Origin: Chelatococcus asaccharovorans
GTDB lineage: Bacteria; Pseudomonadota; Alphaproteobacteria; Rhizobiales; Beijerinckiaceae
Assembly (NCBI RefSeq): GCF_003201475.1
Contig: NZ_QJJK01000001.1
Coordinates: 756,501 to 820,500, forward strand
DNA: 64,000 nt
Direction: 5' to 3'
A program made the position numbers and the translations under genes. Positions 32,962 to 41,530 of this stretch are shown in pieces. The notes under the pieces were generated by a model that searched no databases, had not been told where the DNA came from, and saw only the letters and a program-made list of their open reading frames with translations. Positions within the stretch are counted from its first letter, which is position 1. Each line of letters opens with the position of its first letter.

Positions 32962-33834
32962 TCAACCAGCTTGATCTGTCAGGTAGTCCCGGCGCGCCGC
33001 ATCGAAGTCGTCGGCGCGCGTCAGGCGTCGCAGCAAGGCTGCATGATCGGTGGCAATCGCGGCCCCATCGCCACGCATGGCGACAAGCGCACCATGGGCC
33101 GCATCGATCGCAGCGGTCATGGCTTTCCTGGCACTGGGAAAAGCGATCCTGACTCGCTGGCTGGCGAGGTACTGGCTGTCATCCAGCTCAGCAGCAGGCT
33201 TCGGCGTGACGAGCGGCAAGGATACGGCATTGCTGATCGCTTCCAGTTGCTGCCGTGTTTTCAACCCCTGCAGAAACAGCGCATCGACGCCGGCCGCCTC
33301 ATAGGCGCGCAGACGCGCAATCGTCTCGTCGAGCCCACCCTCGGCAAGGGCAAGATTGGTTCGCCCGATGATCACAAAACGCGGATCAGTGCGCCCTGCA
33401 CAGGCCGCCCTGAGCTTGCCGCCGGCTTCCTCGACCGGGATGAGCCGGCTCTTTTGGCCCCCGTAGGCGGCGGGTAATTCGGTATCCTCGATCGTCACGC
33501 CGCAGAGACCTACGGTCTCGAGCTCGCGGATGAAGCGCCGGACATTGATGGCGTTGCCATAGCCATGATCGCCATCGGCCATCAAAGGCATGGACGTCGC
33601 GCGCGTCATCCGGTGCACCTGGTCCACGAACTCCGACATGGTGACGAGCGCGATATCCGGCGCGCCGAGGACCGAAAGGGCCACGTCGGAGCCCGGGATC
33701 ATGCCGAGCTCGTAGCCGATGTCCTCGGCCATGCGCGCCGACAACGGATCGTAGATAATGGCGGGCCGTACGCAGCCGGCACCGGCGAGGATTGCGCGAT
33801 AAGCCTCGCGCCGGCGCGCGATCGGCCCGCTCAA
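32962..33834 (-). CDS. Isocitrate lyase/PEP mutase superfamily C-C lyase
   Basis: A 290-residue protein with the superfamily Mg site DGDHGYGN (about 87-94) and GVTIEDTELP (about 111-120). It lacks the KKCGH loop of isocitrate lyase and the EDKxxxKxNS loop of PEP mutase; the lid reads ELPAAYGGQKSRLI, as in oxaloacetate decarboxylase or dimethylmalate-lyase-type members. It would cleave or decarboxylate a 2-hydroxy- or 2-keto-dicarboxylate. The start is a TTG (33832-33834) overlapping the ABC ATPase stop; there is no ATG until well inside the conserved region. Confidence 0.85.
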   Translation of the reverse strand: MSGPIARRREAYRAILAGAGCVRPAIIYDPLSARMAEDIGYELGMIPGSDVALSVLGAPDIALVTMSEFVDQVHRMTRATSMPLMADGDHGYGNAINVRRFIRELETVGLCGVTIEDTELPAAYGGQKSRLIPVEEAGGKLRAACAGRTDPRFVIIGRTNLALAEGGLDETIARLRAYEAAGVDALFLQGLKTRQQLEAISNAVSLPLVTPKPAAELDDSQYLASQRVRIAFPSARKAMTAAIDAAHGALVAMRGDGAAIATDHAALLRRLTRADDFDAARRDYLTDQAG

Positions 33835-35000
33835 GCCGCCACCTGATTGCGACGGCCGCGGGCAAAATCCGCCGCGTTGTCATTCTTGTCGACGACGAGA
33901 GCCAAGGCGTCGTCGAAAGCAAACTCTACGGACACTGTCGCGCCACGCTCGAAGACGGCATGGGAGCCGACACTCGCATGCAGGATGTGGCCGCCGACGT
34001 CGATGTCGTAGCGGATGAGATGGCCGAGGAAGCCGGCCGCCGTGACGGTGCCTTGCATCTGATTCACACTGGCTCGTCCACTCGCCGCCGCCGCAAGACC
34101 TATGTCTTCCGGGCGGATGGAAACGACGATGCCCTCCCCCGCACGCAGGCTTCGGGTGGCGCGAGCCGCGATCTTACGCCCGCCGACGAGTGTCACGGAG
34201 CCAAACGCCCCTTCCGGGACATCCGCATCCACGGTCGCCGCGAGCACATTCGTGGACCCCATGAAGCTCGCAACGAATCCGTTGGCGGGGCGGAAGTAAA
34301 TGTCCTGTGGCGTGCCCATCTGCACGATGAGTCCCTTGTTCATCACCGCAATCAGATCGGACATCTCAAGCGCTTCGGCCTGGTCATGGGTGACGTAGAT
34401 GGTCGTGACGCCCAGCCGACCTTGCAGCGCCTTGAGCTCAGCCCGCATCTCATCCCGCAGAAGCGCATCGAGATTGGACAAGGGCTCGTCGAGCAGCAGC
34501 AAGCTTGGCTTCTTCACGATCGCGCGCGCAAGCGCGACACGTTGTTGCTGGCCACCCGAAAGCTGCGTTGCGGAGCGATCCTCGAAGCCCGTCAGGTCGA
34601 CCGACGACAGGGCGCGCTCCACCATCTCCCTGACCTGCGCCGCCGTATATTTCTCGCGGCCGACACGCAGCGGAAACGCCACGTTCTCGAACACCGTGAG
34701 ATGCGGCCAGATCGCATAGGACTGGAAGACCATCCCGATATTGCGCCGATTGAGCGGGATATGCTCCCCTGTCGCGGAATCGAAGAACGTGGTTTGGCCG
34801 AGCCGGATGGCTCCCGTGTTGGGTGTCTCTAGTCCCGCAATGCAGCGCAGGGTGGTTGTCTTGCCGCATCCGGAGGGCCCGAGCAGCGTGAAGAACGTCC
34901 CGTTTTCCAGCGCGAATTCGGCCTTCTGCACGCCGCCTGTCGTGCCATAGTAGATTTTCGACAAGCCGCTGACGGTGAGAGCGCTATGTTGGTTGTTCAT
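33831..35000 (-). CDS. ABC importer ATPase, Fe3+/polyamine type
   Basis: A 389-residue ATPase. Walker A GPSGCGKTT is at about 41-49, Q-loop FQSYAIWPHLTVFENVAFPL near 92, signature LSGGQQQRVALARAI near 147, Walker B LLLLDEPLSNLDA near 167 and the His switch in VTHDQAEA near 200. A C-terminal TOBE domain follows (SIRPEDIGL near 299). It works with the fused permease and binding protein just upstream. The family handles iron, polyamines, phosphonates, sulfate-like and organic-acid ligands; the co-transcribed lyase and FAH genes favour an organic acid. Confidence 0.93.
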   Translation of the reverse strand: MNNQHSALTVSGLSKIYYGTTGGVQKAEFALENGTFFTLLGPSGCGKTTTLRCIAGLETPNTGAIRLGQTTFFDSATGEHIPLNRRNIGMVFQSYAIWPHLTVFENVAFPLRVGREKYTAAQVREMVERALSSVDLTGFEDRSATQLSGGQQQRVALARAIVKKPSLLLLDEPLSNLDALLRDEMRAELKALQGRLGVTTIYVTHDQAEALEMSDLIAVMNKGLIVQMGTPQDIYFRPANGFVASFMGSTNVLAATVDADVPEGAFGSVTLVGGRKIAARATRSLRAGEGIVVSIRPEDIGLAAAASGRASVNQMQGTVTAAGFLGHLIRYDIDVGGHILHASVGSHAVFERGATVSVEFAFDDALALVVDKNDNAADFARGRRNQVAA

Positions 35001-35006
35001 CGGCCT

Positions 35007-36737
35007 TCACTTTCCGGAAATGAGGTCGGTTCGCCGACGGGTGATCATGTAGAGGGTCGCGGTAAAGATCGTCATGACTGATGTCCAGATCACGCCCATC
35101 GCAGCGACCTCACCACCCGCGCCGTTGACCCACTGGTCGAACATGGCCACGGAGATGGTCTTGGCATTGTAGCCGGCCAGCAGCACCGCAATCGACAATT
35201 CCTTGGCGGCGATGAGAAAGATGAAGAGCCAGCCGGCGATCAGCGATGGTGAAATCAGGGGCACGAGGATGCGCCGCAGGATCGTCGGACGGCTTGCCCC
35301 GGAAATGCCCGCGGCATCCTCCAGTTCACGATGGATCTGAATGATGCCGGCGTGCGAGTAGCGCATGCCGTAGGGCAGATAGCGAATCACAAAGGCGAAG
35401 CCGATCACCCAGAGCGTGCCATAAACCGGCAGCGGGAAGTTCAGCGCCATCTCGATCATCGCGACACCCAGAACGATGCCCGGGAAAACGAGCGGCACAC
35501 TCGTCAGCTGATCGAGCAAGGCACTGCCTGGCCAACGCCGGACATTCATCCAGGCGGCGATGGATGTGATCAGGATCGCGGCCGTGGCGGATGCCGCTGC
35601 GACGATGACCGTATTGAGGGCGAGCTCCAGATAATATGACTGGGCGAACACGGCGCGGTAGTGGTCGAACGTCAGGTTGGTGAGGCCGGTCCAATTCACA
35701 GGGCGCGCGAAAGGCGTCAGCGAATTGTAGAGGATCGCTGCCAGCGGCAGGACCAGCACGAGCATCGCGTTGAACAGAATGAGCGCGGAACCGAGCCACT
35801 TGCTGCGGCCCAGATCGAAGGGACGCGGGCGGTAACCTTTGCCGGTGATCGATGCGAAGCGTTCCGCGTGCTTGGAGATCTTGCCGTAGTAATAAAGCAG
35901 GACGGCGACCACGAACATCAGCACGATGGAGAACGCACTGGCGTGGCCGAGCTGCGGCGGAACCTGGGTCATCGACAGATAAATATCGGTCGTCAACAGG
36001 CTGATCTTTGACGGTGTACCGATCAATACCGGAACATCGAAGGCTTCGAGATTGCGGATGAAAACGAAAAGCCCGAGGCCGAGAACCGCCGGCATCGCCA
36101 GGCGCAGGGAAATCCGCGTGACCGTCGCAAAGACGGAGGCACCCGCGATGCGCGCGGCCTCTTCCATATCGGCATTCGAACGGCGGAACGTCGCCGACAG
36201 AAGCAGGAAGACGAGAGGCGACCAGAGGAACCCCTCGATCAGCACCATACCGGTAATGGAATAGACGTTGAACAATGTTCCTGTCGGATCGACCAGCGCG
36301 CGATAAAGGCCATTGACCGGTCCAGCCCGGCCCAGGATATAGAGCCAGGCGCTGACATAGATGATGTAGGGCGTGCCGAGCGAAATGATCGCCGAGATAT
36401 AGGCGAGCGACTTGAAGCGCACATTCGTGCGCTCCACCAGCCACGCGACGAGCCCGCCATTGACGAGCGACAGCAGCATCGCCAGCACCGAAAAACTCAC
36501 CGAGTTCCAGGCACTCACATAGAGGCGGGGATCACTGAACAACGACGCGTAGTGGGACAGCGTGAAGACGCCGTCGTCATTGCCACGCAGGCTTGTCCGG
36601 AGCAGCACGATGACCGGTGGAATGACGATCACCGCCAGAATGATCGTGACGATGATCGCAGGCGCATACTCGGCCAACCGTTCGCGGGCCGACTTCCTAT
36701 AGACCGGCAGGCTTCGTGTTGCGTCGAGGACCGTCAT
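35007..36737 (-). CDS. ABC importer permease, two-domain Fe3+ type
   Basis: A 576-residue inner-membrane protein made of two permease modules, each of about six helices, joined near residue 290. EAA loops are visible as DMEEAARIAGASVFATVTRISLRLAMP, split around residues 191-217, and ELEDAAGISGASRPTILRRILVPLI around 473-497. One polypeptide supplies both halves of the pore, as in FbpB-like systems. It sits between ATPase and binding-protein genes and overlaps the latter by 4 bp. Confidence 0.93.
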   Translation of the reverse strand: MTVLDATRSLPVYRKSARERLAEYAPAIIVTIILAVIVIPPVIVLLRTSLRGNDDGVFTLSHYASLFSDPRLYVSAWNSVSFSVLAMLLSLVNGGLVAWLVERTNVRFKSLAYISAIISLGTPYIIYVSAWLYILGRAGPVNGLYRALVDPTGTLFNVYSITGMVLIEGFLWSPLVFLLLSATFRRSNADMEEAARIAGASVFATVTRISLRLAMPAVLGLGLFVFIRNLEAFDVPVLIGTPSKISLLTTDIYLSMTQVPPQLGHASAFSIVLMFVVAVLLYYYGKISKHAERFASITGKGYRPRPFDLGRSKWLGSALILFNAMLVLVLPLAAILYNSLTPFARPVNWTGLTNLTFDHYRAVFAQSYYLELALNTVIVAAASATAAILITSIAAWMNVRRWPGSALLDQLTSVPLVFPGIVLGVAMIEMALNFPLPVYGTLWVIGFAFVIRYLPYGMRYSHAGIIQIHRELEDAAGISGASRPTILRRILVPLISPSLIAGWLFIFLIAAKELSIAVLLAGYNAKTISVAMFDQWVNGAGGEVAAMGVIWTSVMTIFTATLYMITRRRTDLISGK

Positions 36738-37774
36738 TTGAAGAGCTCGTTATAGACCGCAACCCATTTCGGAAGGCCCTCCTCGACCATGTTTGGCGTC
36801 AAGACTTGCACCTTGAACTTGCCCTCTTGCGGCTTCAACTCCGGGACCTTGGCGGCGACCTTCGGGTTGGCCGGGATATAGCCGGCCTCGCGGACGACCT
36901 TCTGGCCTTCCTCGGAAAGGCTGTAGTCTATGAAGAGTTTGCCGGCGTTGCGGTGCGGGCCCTTCAGCAACATCACCGTATCGAGGGTATTCGTCACCGG
37001 CTCAAGCTTGAGCCATTTGACCGGGGCGCCCTTGGCCGCGCTGAGCACGGAGTGATTGTTGAACGTTGCTATGGCGATGGGATATTCGCCAGCGATCACC
37101 TGGTCCAGCACCACGCGCTGGTTCGATGGCACGTTGATGAGCTTCTGGTCCGCGAGCTTGCGCAGATACGCCATCCCCTTCTCTTCGCCCATCGCGGTGA
37201 GGATGGTCCCGATAAAGCCGGCAGCGCCGCCCTGGGTCATCTGGTTGGTCCAGGCGATCCTGCCCTTCCATTTCGGATCCAGGAGATCGTCATAGGTCTT
37301 CGGCTCGTCACCCGGCGACACCATGTCGGTATTGACCGCCGCAACGAGGAAATAAAGTGCGTCGGCGGTCCAGAGACCGTCCTTGTCCTTCAGGTTATCC
37401 GGATAATCCTTGGCCGCATCTGGAATGTACTTTTCGATCGCATCCGCCTTCAAAAGCGGCCATAGCGACGATCCGCCGTGATGGACATCGCCGCGAACAC
37501 CGCCGGCCCGCGCCTCGCCGAGCAGCTTCAGAAGAAGATCTGTGGCGGTCCCGGGAACGATCTGGACCTTGATGCCCGGATACTTTTTCTCAAAGGCGGC
37601 AGCGAGCGGACGTGCGAGCTGATTTTCCACGAAGGATGTGTACCAGATGACCTGGCCTTCCTTCTTCGCGGCCTCGATCAGCGCCGGATCGGATGCCTTG
37701 GCGCGATCCAATCCGCCGAACAATCCGGCAGCCGCCAGGACCAGTCCCATGAGACAATTGCGTGCAATACTCAT
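36734..37774 (-). CDS. ABC importer binding protein, Fe3+ type
   Basis: A 346-residue periplasmic protein with a signal peptide ending at AKA/SDP (about residue 27). ALIEAAKKEGQVIWYTSF and FEKKYPGIKVQIVPGTATDLLLKL are the start of the AfuA/FbpA-like fold. It lacks the paired C-terminal Tyr motif (YY) that binds iron in FbpA, so iron is unlikely; phosphonate, sugar phosphate and organic-acid binders occur in the same fold. Repeat copy B lies 61 bp upstream. Confidence 0.9.
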   Translation of the reverse strand: MSIARNCLMGLVLAAAGLFGGLDRAKASDPALIEAAKKEGQVIWYTSFVENQLARPLAAAFEKKYPGIKVQIVPGTATDLLLKLLGEARAGGVRGDVHHGGSSLWPLLKADAIEKYIPDAAKDYPDNLKDKDGLWTADALYFLVAAVNTDMVSPGDEPKTYDDLLDPKWKGRIAWTNQMTQGGAAGFIGTILTAMGEEKGMAYLRKLADQKLINVPSNQRVVLDQVIAGEYPIAIATFNNHSVLSAAKGAPVKWLKLEPVTNTLDTVMLLKGPHRNAGKLFIDYSLSEEGQKVVREAGYIPANPKVAAKVPELKPQEGKFKVQVLTPNMVEEGLPKWVAVYNELFK

Positions 37775-37835
37775 CCGTTCCTCCCAAATCCTGCGCCTTC
37801 GGCGTCTGTGCGTTCCGCGGGAACCACCGGTGCAG

Positions 37836-38004
37836 CTAGTGGAGCGAATTTGACATTTGCGTCCCGCCTGACATGAGGCTCCAGATCAAATGTCAAATTC
37901 AAAAGCTCCACTAGAACCATTAACTTGCTAGTGGTTCTCGTGACTCCGACATTGGCTCCAAGGCTCGTATCAGGTGGATGCAAATGTCGGAGCAGAACCA
38001 CTAG
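37836..38004 (-). repeat. Double-hairpin CTAG element, copy B (169 bp, inverted)
   Basis: This copy is in the opposite orientation to A, C and D. CTAG lies at both ends (37836-37839 and 38001-38004) and at the internal unit boundaries. Its right end overlaps the last codon position of the enoyl-CoA hydratase: the stop TAG (38003-38001) is part of the terminal CTAG. The other end is 61 bp upstream of the binding-protein gene, so it lies inside a probable operon. Confidence 0.92.
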
Positions 38005-38780
38005 TGCCCGCGATAGTGCGGTTTTCTCTTCTCCTGGAACGCGACACGTCCCTCGATGCGGTCCTTCGTATCGCGGAGCAGGCCCCAGGTCATGCGCTCT
38101 TCGGTGATGGCCTCGGCGAGCGGTATGTTGAGACCGCGACGCACCAGTCCCTTGACGGCGCTGACCGCCAATGGCGCGTTGGCCGCGATCTTCAGCGCGA
38201 TCGCCCGTGCCTCGCCCATCAATTCATCCGCGCCGACAATCCTGCTGATCAGACCGACGCGCAGCGCCTCACGGGCGTCAATCGTCTCGGCGGCGAGCAA
38301 CATCAGCATGGCGTCGCTCAGACCGATCGCGCGCGGGAGCCGTTGCGTGCCGCCGGCGCCGGGTATCGATCCGACACGGACCTCCGGAAGCGCAAACTTT
38401 GCCGTCTCGACAGCGATACGGATATCGCACGCAAGCGCCAGCTCCAGTCCGCCGCCCATGGCCAGGCCGTTGATGGCGCAGATGATCGGCTTATCCATCT
38501 CGATTGCATCGACCCAGCGTGGCTCCCGTGCGCCCCCGCCGAAGGTGAGTTGTGCGTGGCTTTCGGCAGGCGGCATCGTCTTCTTGAGGTCCGCGCCGAC
38601 GCAGAACGCCTTCGGCCCATCGCCACTGATGATCACGACACGCACGTCCGGATCGATACGCACACGGTTCAGCGCATCGAACAAGTCCTGCTGCGTCTCC
38701 GGATCGAGGGCATTGAGCGCCTCGGGCCGATTCAGGATGAGGGTCGCTATGCCCTCTTCGATTGAGAATTTGAGCGCCAC
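38001..38780 (-). CDS. Enoyl-CoA hydratase/isomerase family protein
   Basis: A 259-residue crotonase. The oxyanion-hole segments are FCVGADLKK (about 61-69) and INGLAMGGGLELALACDIRIA (about 105-125); the catalytic Glu region is FALPEVRVGSIPGAGGTQRLPR (about 131-152). It hydrates an enoyl-CoA in the cytoplasm and could act on the CoA thioesters made by the class III CoA-transferases nearby. The start is GTG (38778-38780) with AAGGA upstream. The stop codon is supplied by repeat copy B, so the original C-terminus may have been replaced by the insertion, though the length is normal. Confidence 0.9.
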   Translation of the reverse strand: MALKFSIEEGIATLILNRPEALNALDPETQQDLFDALNRVRIDPDVRVVIISGDGPKAFCVGADLKKTMPPAESHAQLTFGGGAREPRWVDAIEMDKPIICAINGLAMGGGLELALACDIRIAVETAKFALPEVRVGSIPGAGGTQRLPRAIGLSDAMLMLLAAETIDAREALRVGLISRIVGADELMGEARAIALKIAANAPLAVSAVKGLVRRGLNIPLAEAITEERMTWGLLRDTKDRIEGRVAFQEKRKPHYRGH

Positions 38781-38869
38781 GATGATCCTTCAGGCGTTTC
38801 GCAACCGGCGCCACTCAGACGGGCACCTTCAAGTCTATGGTTGATCCTCGCGTTCGACCGGCGTTCGCG

Positions 38870-39712
38870 TCAAACGACCTTTCGGGGACCGTTGCTTGAC
38901 GAAAGGTCAAGCGGAAGGCACGCAGGCAGCGCGGAGAATGCCAGGATCGCCTCGGCGACGAGGGCGGGCGTCAACACCGGCATGACATGCCCCGAGGATA
39001 TCGTCTGGAAGCTCATATCGGGAATCGCGCACGCATCCTGCGCGACCCTTTCCGGCGTCCGCGTGCCGTCGTCTGAACCCGCGAGCACGAGCGTGGGACA
39101 GCGAATGGCCGCCAGGTCCTTGGACAGGTCGAGCGAAAGCAGCATGTCGTAATAGGCGGCGTAGCTTGCCGGATCATTGCCCAGCGCGCGGCCGCGGAAG
39201 TCTCTCACCCAACGGTCATCGTCACGGAAACGGCGCGGAAAGGTAGCCTCGAGCCGGGCATCAACGCGGGCCCGCAGCCCGCCTTCGCGGATCGAGCGTG
39301 CCAAGGCGGCCGTTGCCTCACGCCGCTCGGGCGGGATGCCTGCCGCCAGGGACATCAGGACGAGGGACACGACGCGTGCCGGGAAGCGCGCCGCAAATGC
39401 GGCGGCAACCGCTGCACTCACCGCGACACCGGCCAAGATCACGGGGCCGCTGATGTCCAGACTGTCGAGGACCGCGCCGAGGTCGGCAACGAGATCATCC
39501 AGCGTCAAAGACGACACCTTCTGCGACAGGCCTGCCCCGCGCATGTCGTAACGCAGGATCCGATAGCCTGCGAGGCGAGGAACGACCTTGTCCCAGGTCT
39601 CGAGCGAGCCTCCCATCTCATGGAGCAGCACGATTGCCTGATCGCCCGCTCCCTCCAGCGCGTAGCGCAGGGAAACGCCATTGACGTCGAGCCAGTCGAT
39701 TCGCGCGCCCAT
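38870..39712 (-). CDS. Alpha/beta hydrolase (3-oxoadipate enol-lactonase-like)
   Basis: A 280-residue hydrolase with VLLHEMGGSLETWDKVVP (about 30-47) and YRILRYDMRGAGLSQK (about 51-66), as in PcaD-like enzymes. At the nucleophile elbow (VILAGVAVSAAVAAAFAAR, about 96-114) the usual G-x-S-x-G reads G-V-A-V-S, so the Ser position is shifted or replaced. The acid is in GSDDGTRTP and the His in ISSGHVMPV. If the elbow change is real, ordinary esterase action is doubtful. It overlaps the GST stop (TGATG), so translation is coupled. Confidence 0.82.
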   Translation of the reverse strand: MGARIDWLDVNGVSLRYALEGAGDQAIVLLHEMGGSLETWDKVVPRLAGYRILRYDMRGAGLSQKVSSLTLDDLVADLGAVLDSLDISGPVILAGVAVSAAVAAAFAARFPARVVSLVLMSLAAGIPPERREATAALARSIREGGLRARVDARLEATFPRRFRDDDRWVRDFRGRALGNDPASYAAYYDMLLSLDLSKDLAAIRCPTLVLAGSDDGTRTPERVAQDACAIPDMSFQTISSGHVMPVLTPALVAEAILAFSALPACLPLDLSSSNGPRKVV

Positions 39713-40326
39713 CAGCCCCCTCCGAATTCGGTTGCCAGGAAGGAGGGCCGGCTGCTCAGTTCCGTGTACCAATCGGCCAGTTGCGGACGGCCCTGGCGCC
39801 AGTTTTCCGCCGCGAAGCGGAAGTCAGCATAGGCCAGCGCGCAGCCAATCGCGATGAAACCGATATCCAGCGGACGGCCCCGCCATGCCGGCGCAGCGGC
39901 CTCCCAGGCATCGCCGACCCGCTGCAGCTTGCCGCGACATATGGCGACGTATTGCGGGGTGAGCGGATGATCGGCGCGCCTGCGTTCGCCATACCAACGC
40001 ATGAAATTCGCAAGCAGCCCATCCGCCGCTGCCTGGCGTTGCCCCATCTCGATGCGCGCCGCAGGTTGGTCGGGAAACAGCGTGGCGCCCGCGACCTGCT
40101 GGTTGAGGAAATCACAAATGACACCGGAATCGTAGAGGCTCGTTCCGTCGTCGCGTATCAGCGTCGGGAGCTGGCCGAGCGGGTTGTGCCGCCCCACCTC
40201 CTCGTCCGCATTCAGGAAGGAGACAACCTTCGGCACCAGCTCGATCCGATCCGCGAGCCCGAGTTCATGGGCGCAGACAAGCACCTTGCGCACGAAGGGC
40301 GACCGATTCGAGGCGTAGAGTTTCAT
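39712..40326 (-). CDS. Glutathione S-transferase family protein
   Basis: A 204-residue protein with a thioredoxin-like N-domain: MKLYASNRSPFVRKVLVCAHELGL places a Ser-Pro pair at residues 9-10 where glutathione is activated, and GQLPTLIRDDGTSLYDSGVICDFL (about 51-74) binds glutathione. The helical C-domain follows to residue 200. In catabolic clusters such enzymes remove halogens, open epoxides or isomerise maleyl acids. It is the first gene of the leftward train and faces LysR. Confidence 0.88.
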   Translation of the reverse strand: MKLYASNRSPFVRKVLVCAHELGLADRIELVPKVVSFLNADEEVGRHNPLGQLPTLIRDDGTSLYDSGVICDFLNQQVAGATLFPDQPAARIEMGQRQAAADGLLANFMRWYGERRRADHPLTPQYVAICRGKLQRVGDAWEAAAPAWRGRPLDIGFIAIGCALAYADFRFAAENWRQGRPQLADWYTELSSRPSFLATEFGGG

Positions 40327-40428
40327 ATCTGCCGGTTCCTCCCACCATCTTGTCGTTGACGCGAAGCTGTATTCCTGTCAATCGAATTGCAACACGTCAT
40401 AATTGAGTTTTTATCAAGGGAGAGCGAC
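40327..40428. promoter_or_regulatory. LysR-type divergent control region
   Basis: A 102 bp gap between the GST gene and lysR. ATTC (40371-40374) and GAAT (40384-40387) form an inverted repeat with the LysR T-N11-A spacing. AATT groups follow toward the lysR start. It should carry promoters for both directions. Confidence 0.45.
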
Positions 40429-41337
40429 ATGCCCGCACGCTTACCGCCTTTGAATGCGCTGCGAGCACTTGAAGCCGCGGGTCGCTATGTGAGTTTCAGT
40501 CGTGCTGCAGAAGAGCTCCATGTCACTCCCGGCGCCATCAGCCGGCAGATCCGTGGCCTTGAGGAGACGCTCGGCTTCTCGCTCTTCGAGCGCCACCATC
40601 GCGAAGTCCGGCTGACGCCCGAGAGCCGCGCCTATGTGGAGGCACTGACCGACGCCTTCAATCAGATGGAAAGGGCCACGCGCCGTCTGGTTGATTCGCG
40701 CAAGCAGAACTATCTGCACATCCACACGGCCATCACCTTCACGATGCGCTGGCTGATGCCGAAGCTGGTGGACTTTCACGCACGCCATCCGCGGCGGGAG
40801 ATCCGTATTTCCACCGGCCTGCCCGGCGCGGCGGATCTCAGCAACCTGCCGACAGACGTCGCCATCCAGATCCGCACGCCCGAGATCGTCGCGGCCGCCG
40901 CACCGGGTCTCATCGCCCATCCGCTCATGGACATTGAGCTTGTTCCCGTCTGCAGTCCGAGATTGATGGCAGAGGGCACCCTCGGTCGCGACCCTGGCCT
41001 ATGGGAGCGTGTGACCCGTCTCATTTCTTCGGCACGACCCAATGACTGGGGCACGTGGGTCGATACGTCGGGAGTTGCAATTGACCCGCAGGTCGGCATG
41101 CGTTTCGAGAGTTCGAGCCTGGCCTACCAGGCTGCCATTCAAGGTATTGGTGTGGCCATGGCCATGAAACGCCTCGTGCAGGAGGACCTTGATGCAGGCA
41201 GGCTCGTCATCGCCCATCCGCTCATCCACCCGACAGGACTATCGTTCTATCTCATCTACTCCCAGGCCGCCGCCCAGATGCCCCAGGTGAAGGAATTCCG
41301 CGACTGGATCGTCGCGGCCGCGGCGAAGGCCCCGTGA
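40429..41337 (+). CDS. LysR family regulator (GcvA type)
   Basis: A 302-residue regulator. The helix-turn-helix spans LNALRALEAAGRYVSFSRAAEELHVTPGAISRQI, residues about 7-40, and the effector domain follows from about 90. WLMPKLVDFHARHP is typical of the GcvA/AmpR-like branch. AAGGGAGAG precedes the ATG at 40429, which is preferred over the upstream in-frame start. It probably controls the leftward GST train and the CoA-transferase operon on its own strand. Confidence 0.93.
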   Translation: MPARLPPLNALRALEAAGRYVSFSRAAEELHVTPGAISRQIRGLEETLGFSLFERHHREVRLTPESRAYVEALTDAFNQMERATRRLVDSRKQNYLHIHTAITFTMRWLMPKLVDFHARHPRREIRISTGLPGAADLSNLPTDVAIQIRTPEIVAAAAPGLIAHPLMDIELVPVCSPRLMAEGTLGRDPGLWERVTRLISSARPNDWGTWVDTSGVAIDPQVGMRFESSSLAYQAAIQGIGVAMAMKRLVQEDLDAGRLVIAHPLIHPTGLSFYLIYSQAAAQMPQVKEFRDWIVAAAAKAP

Positions 41338-41530
41338 GACACGCTGGTTATTGAGAAATCATCGTCCTCGACCTTGAGCGCACTTCAACCGAAGCCGCGA
41401 TATCCTCGTTTGACCGTCGCCCAGCCTTCCAGCCATCGTGAGCAAACATCTGCGGTCCCGCATGCCCGGTTCGACCGCAGCCAGCGAGGATGGACATCAT
41501 GCGGCACGACACGCCAGCAGCCGCGAGGTT

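Noticed and set aside
32962-37774. 2-aminoethylphosphonate uptake and catabolism (PEP-mutase-family gene beside an Fe3+-type importer)
   Set aside because: The lyase lacks the PEP mutase loop, and no phosphonatase, PhnW or phosphonoacetate hydrolase gene is present.
36734-37774. True iron importer
   Set aside because: The binding protein lacks the paired Tyr residues of FbpA-type iron sites, and no Fur box or siderophore gene is close.
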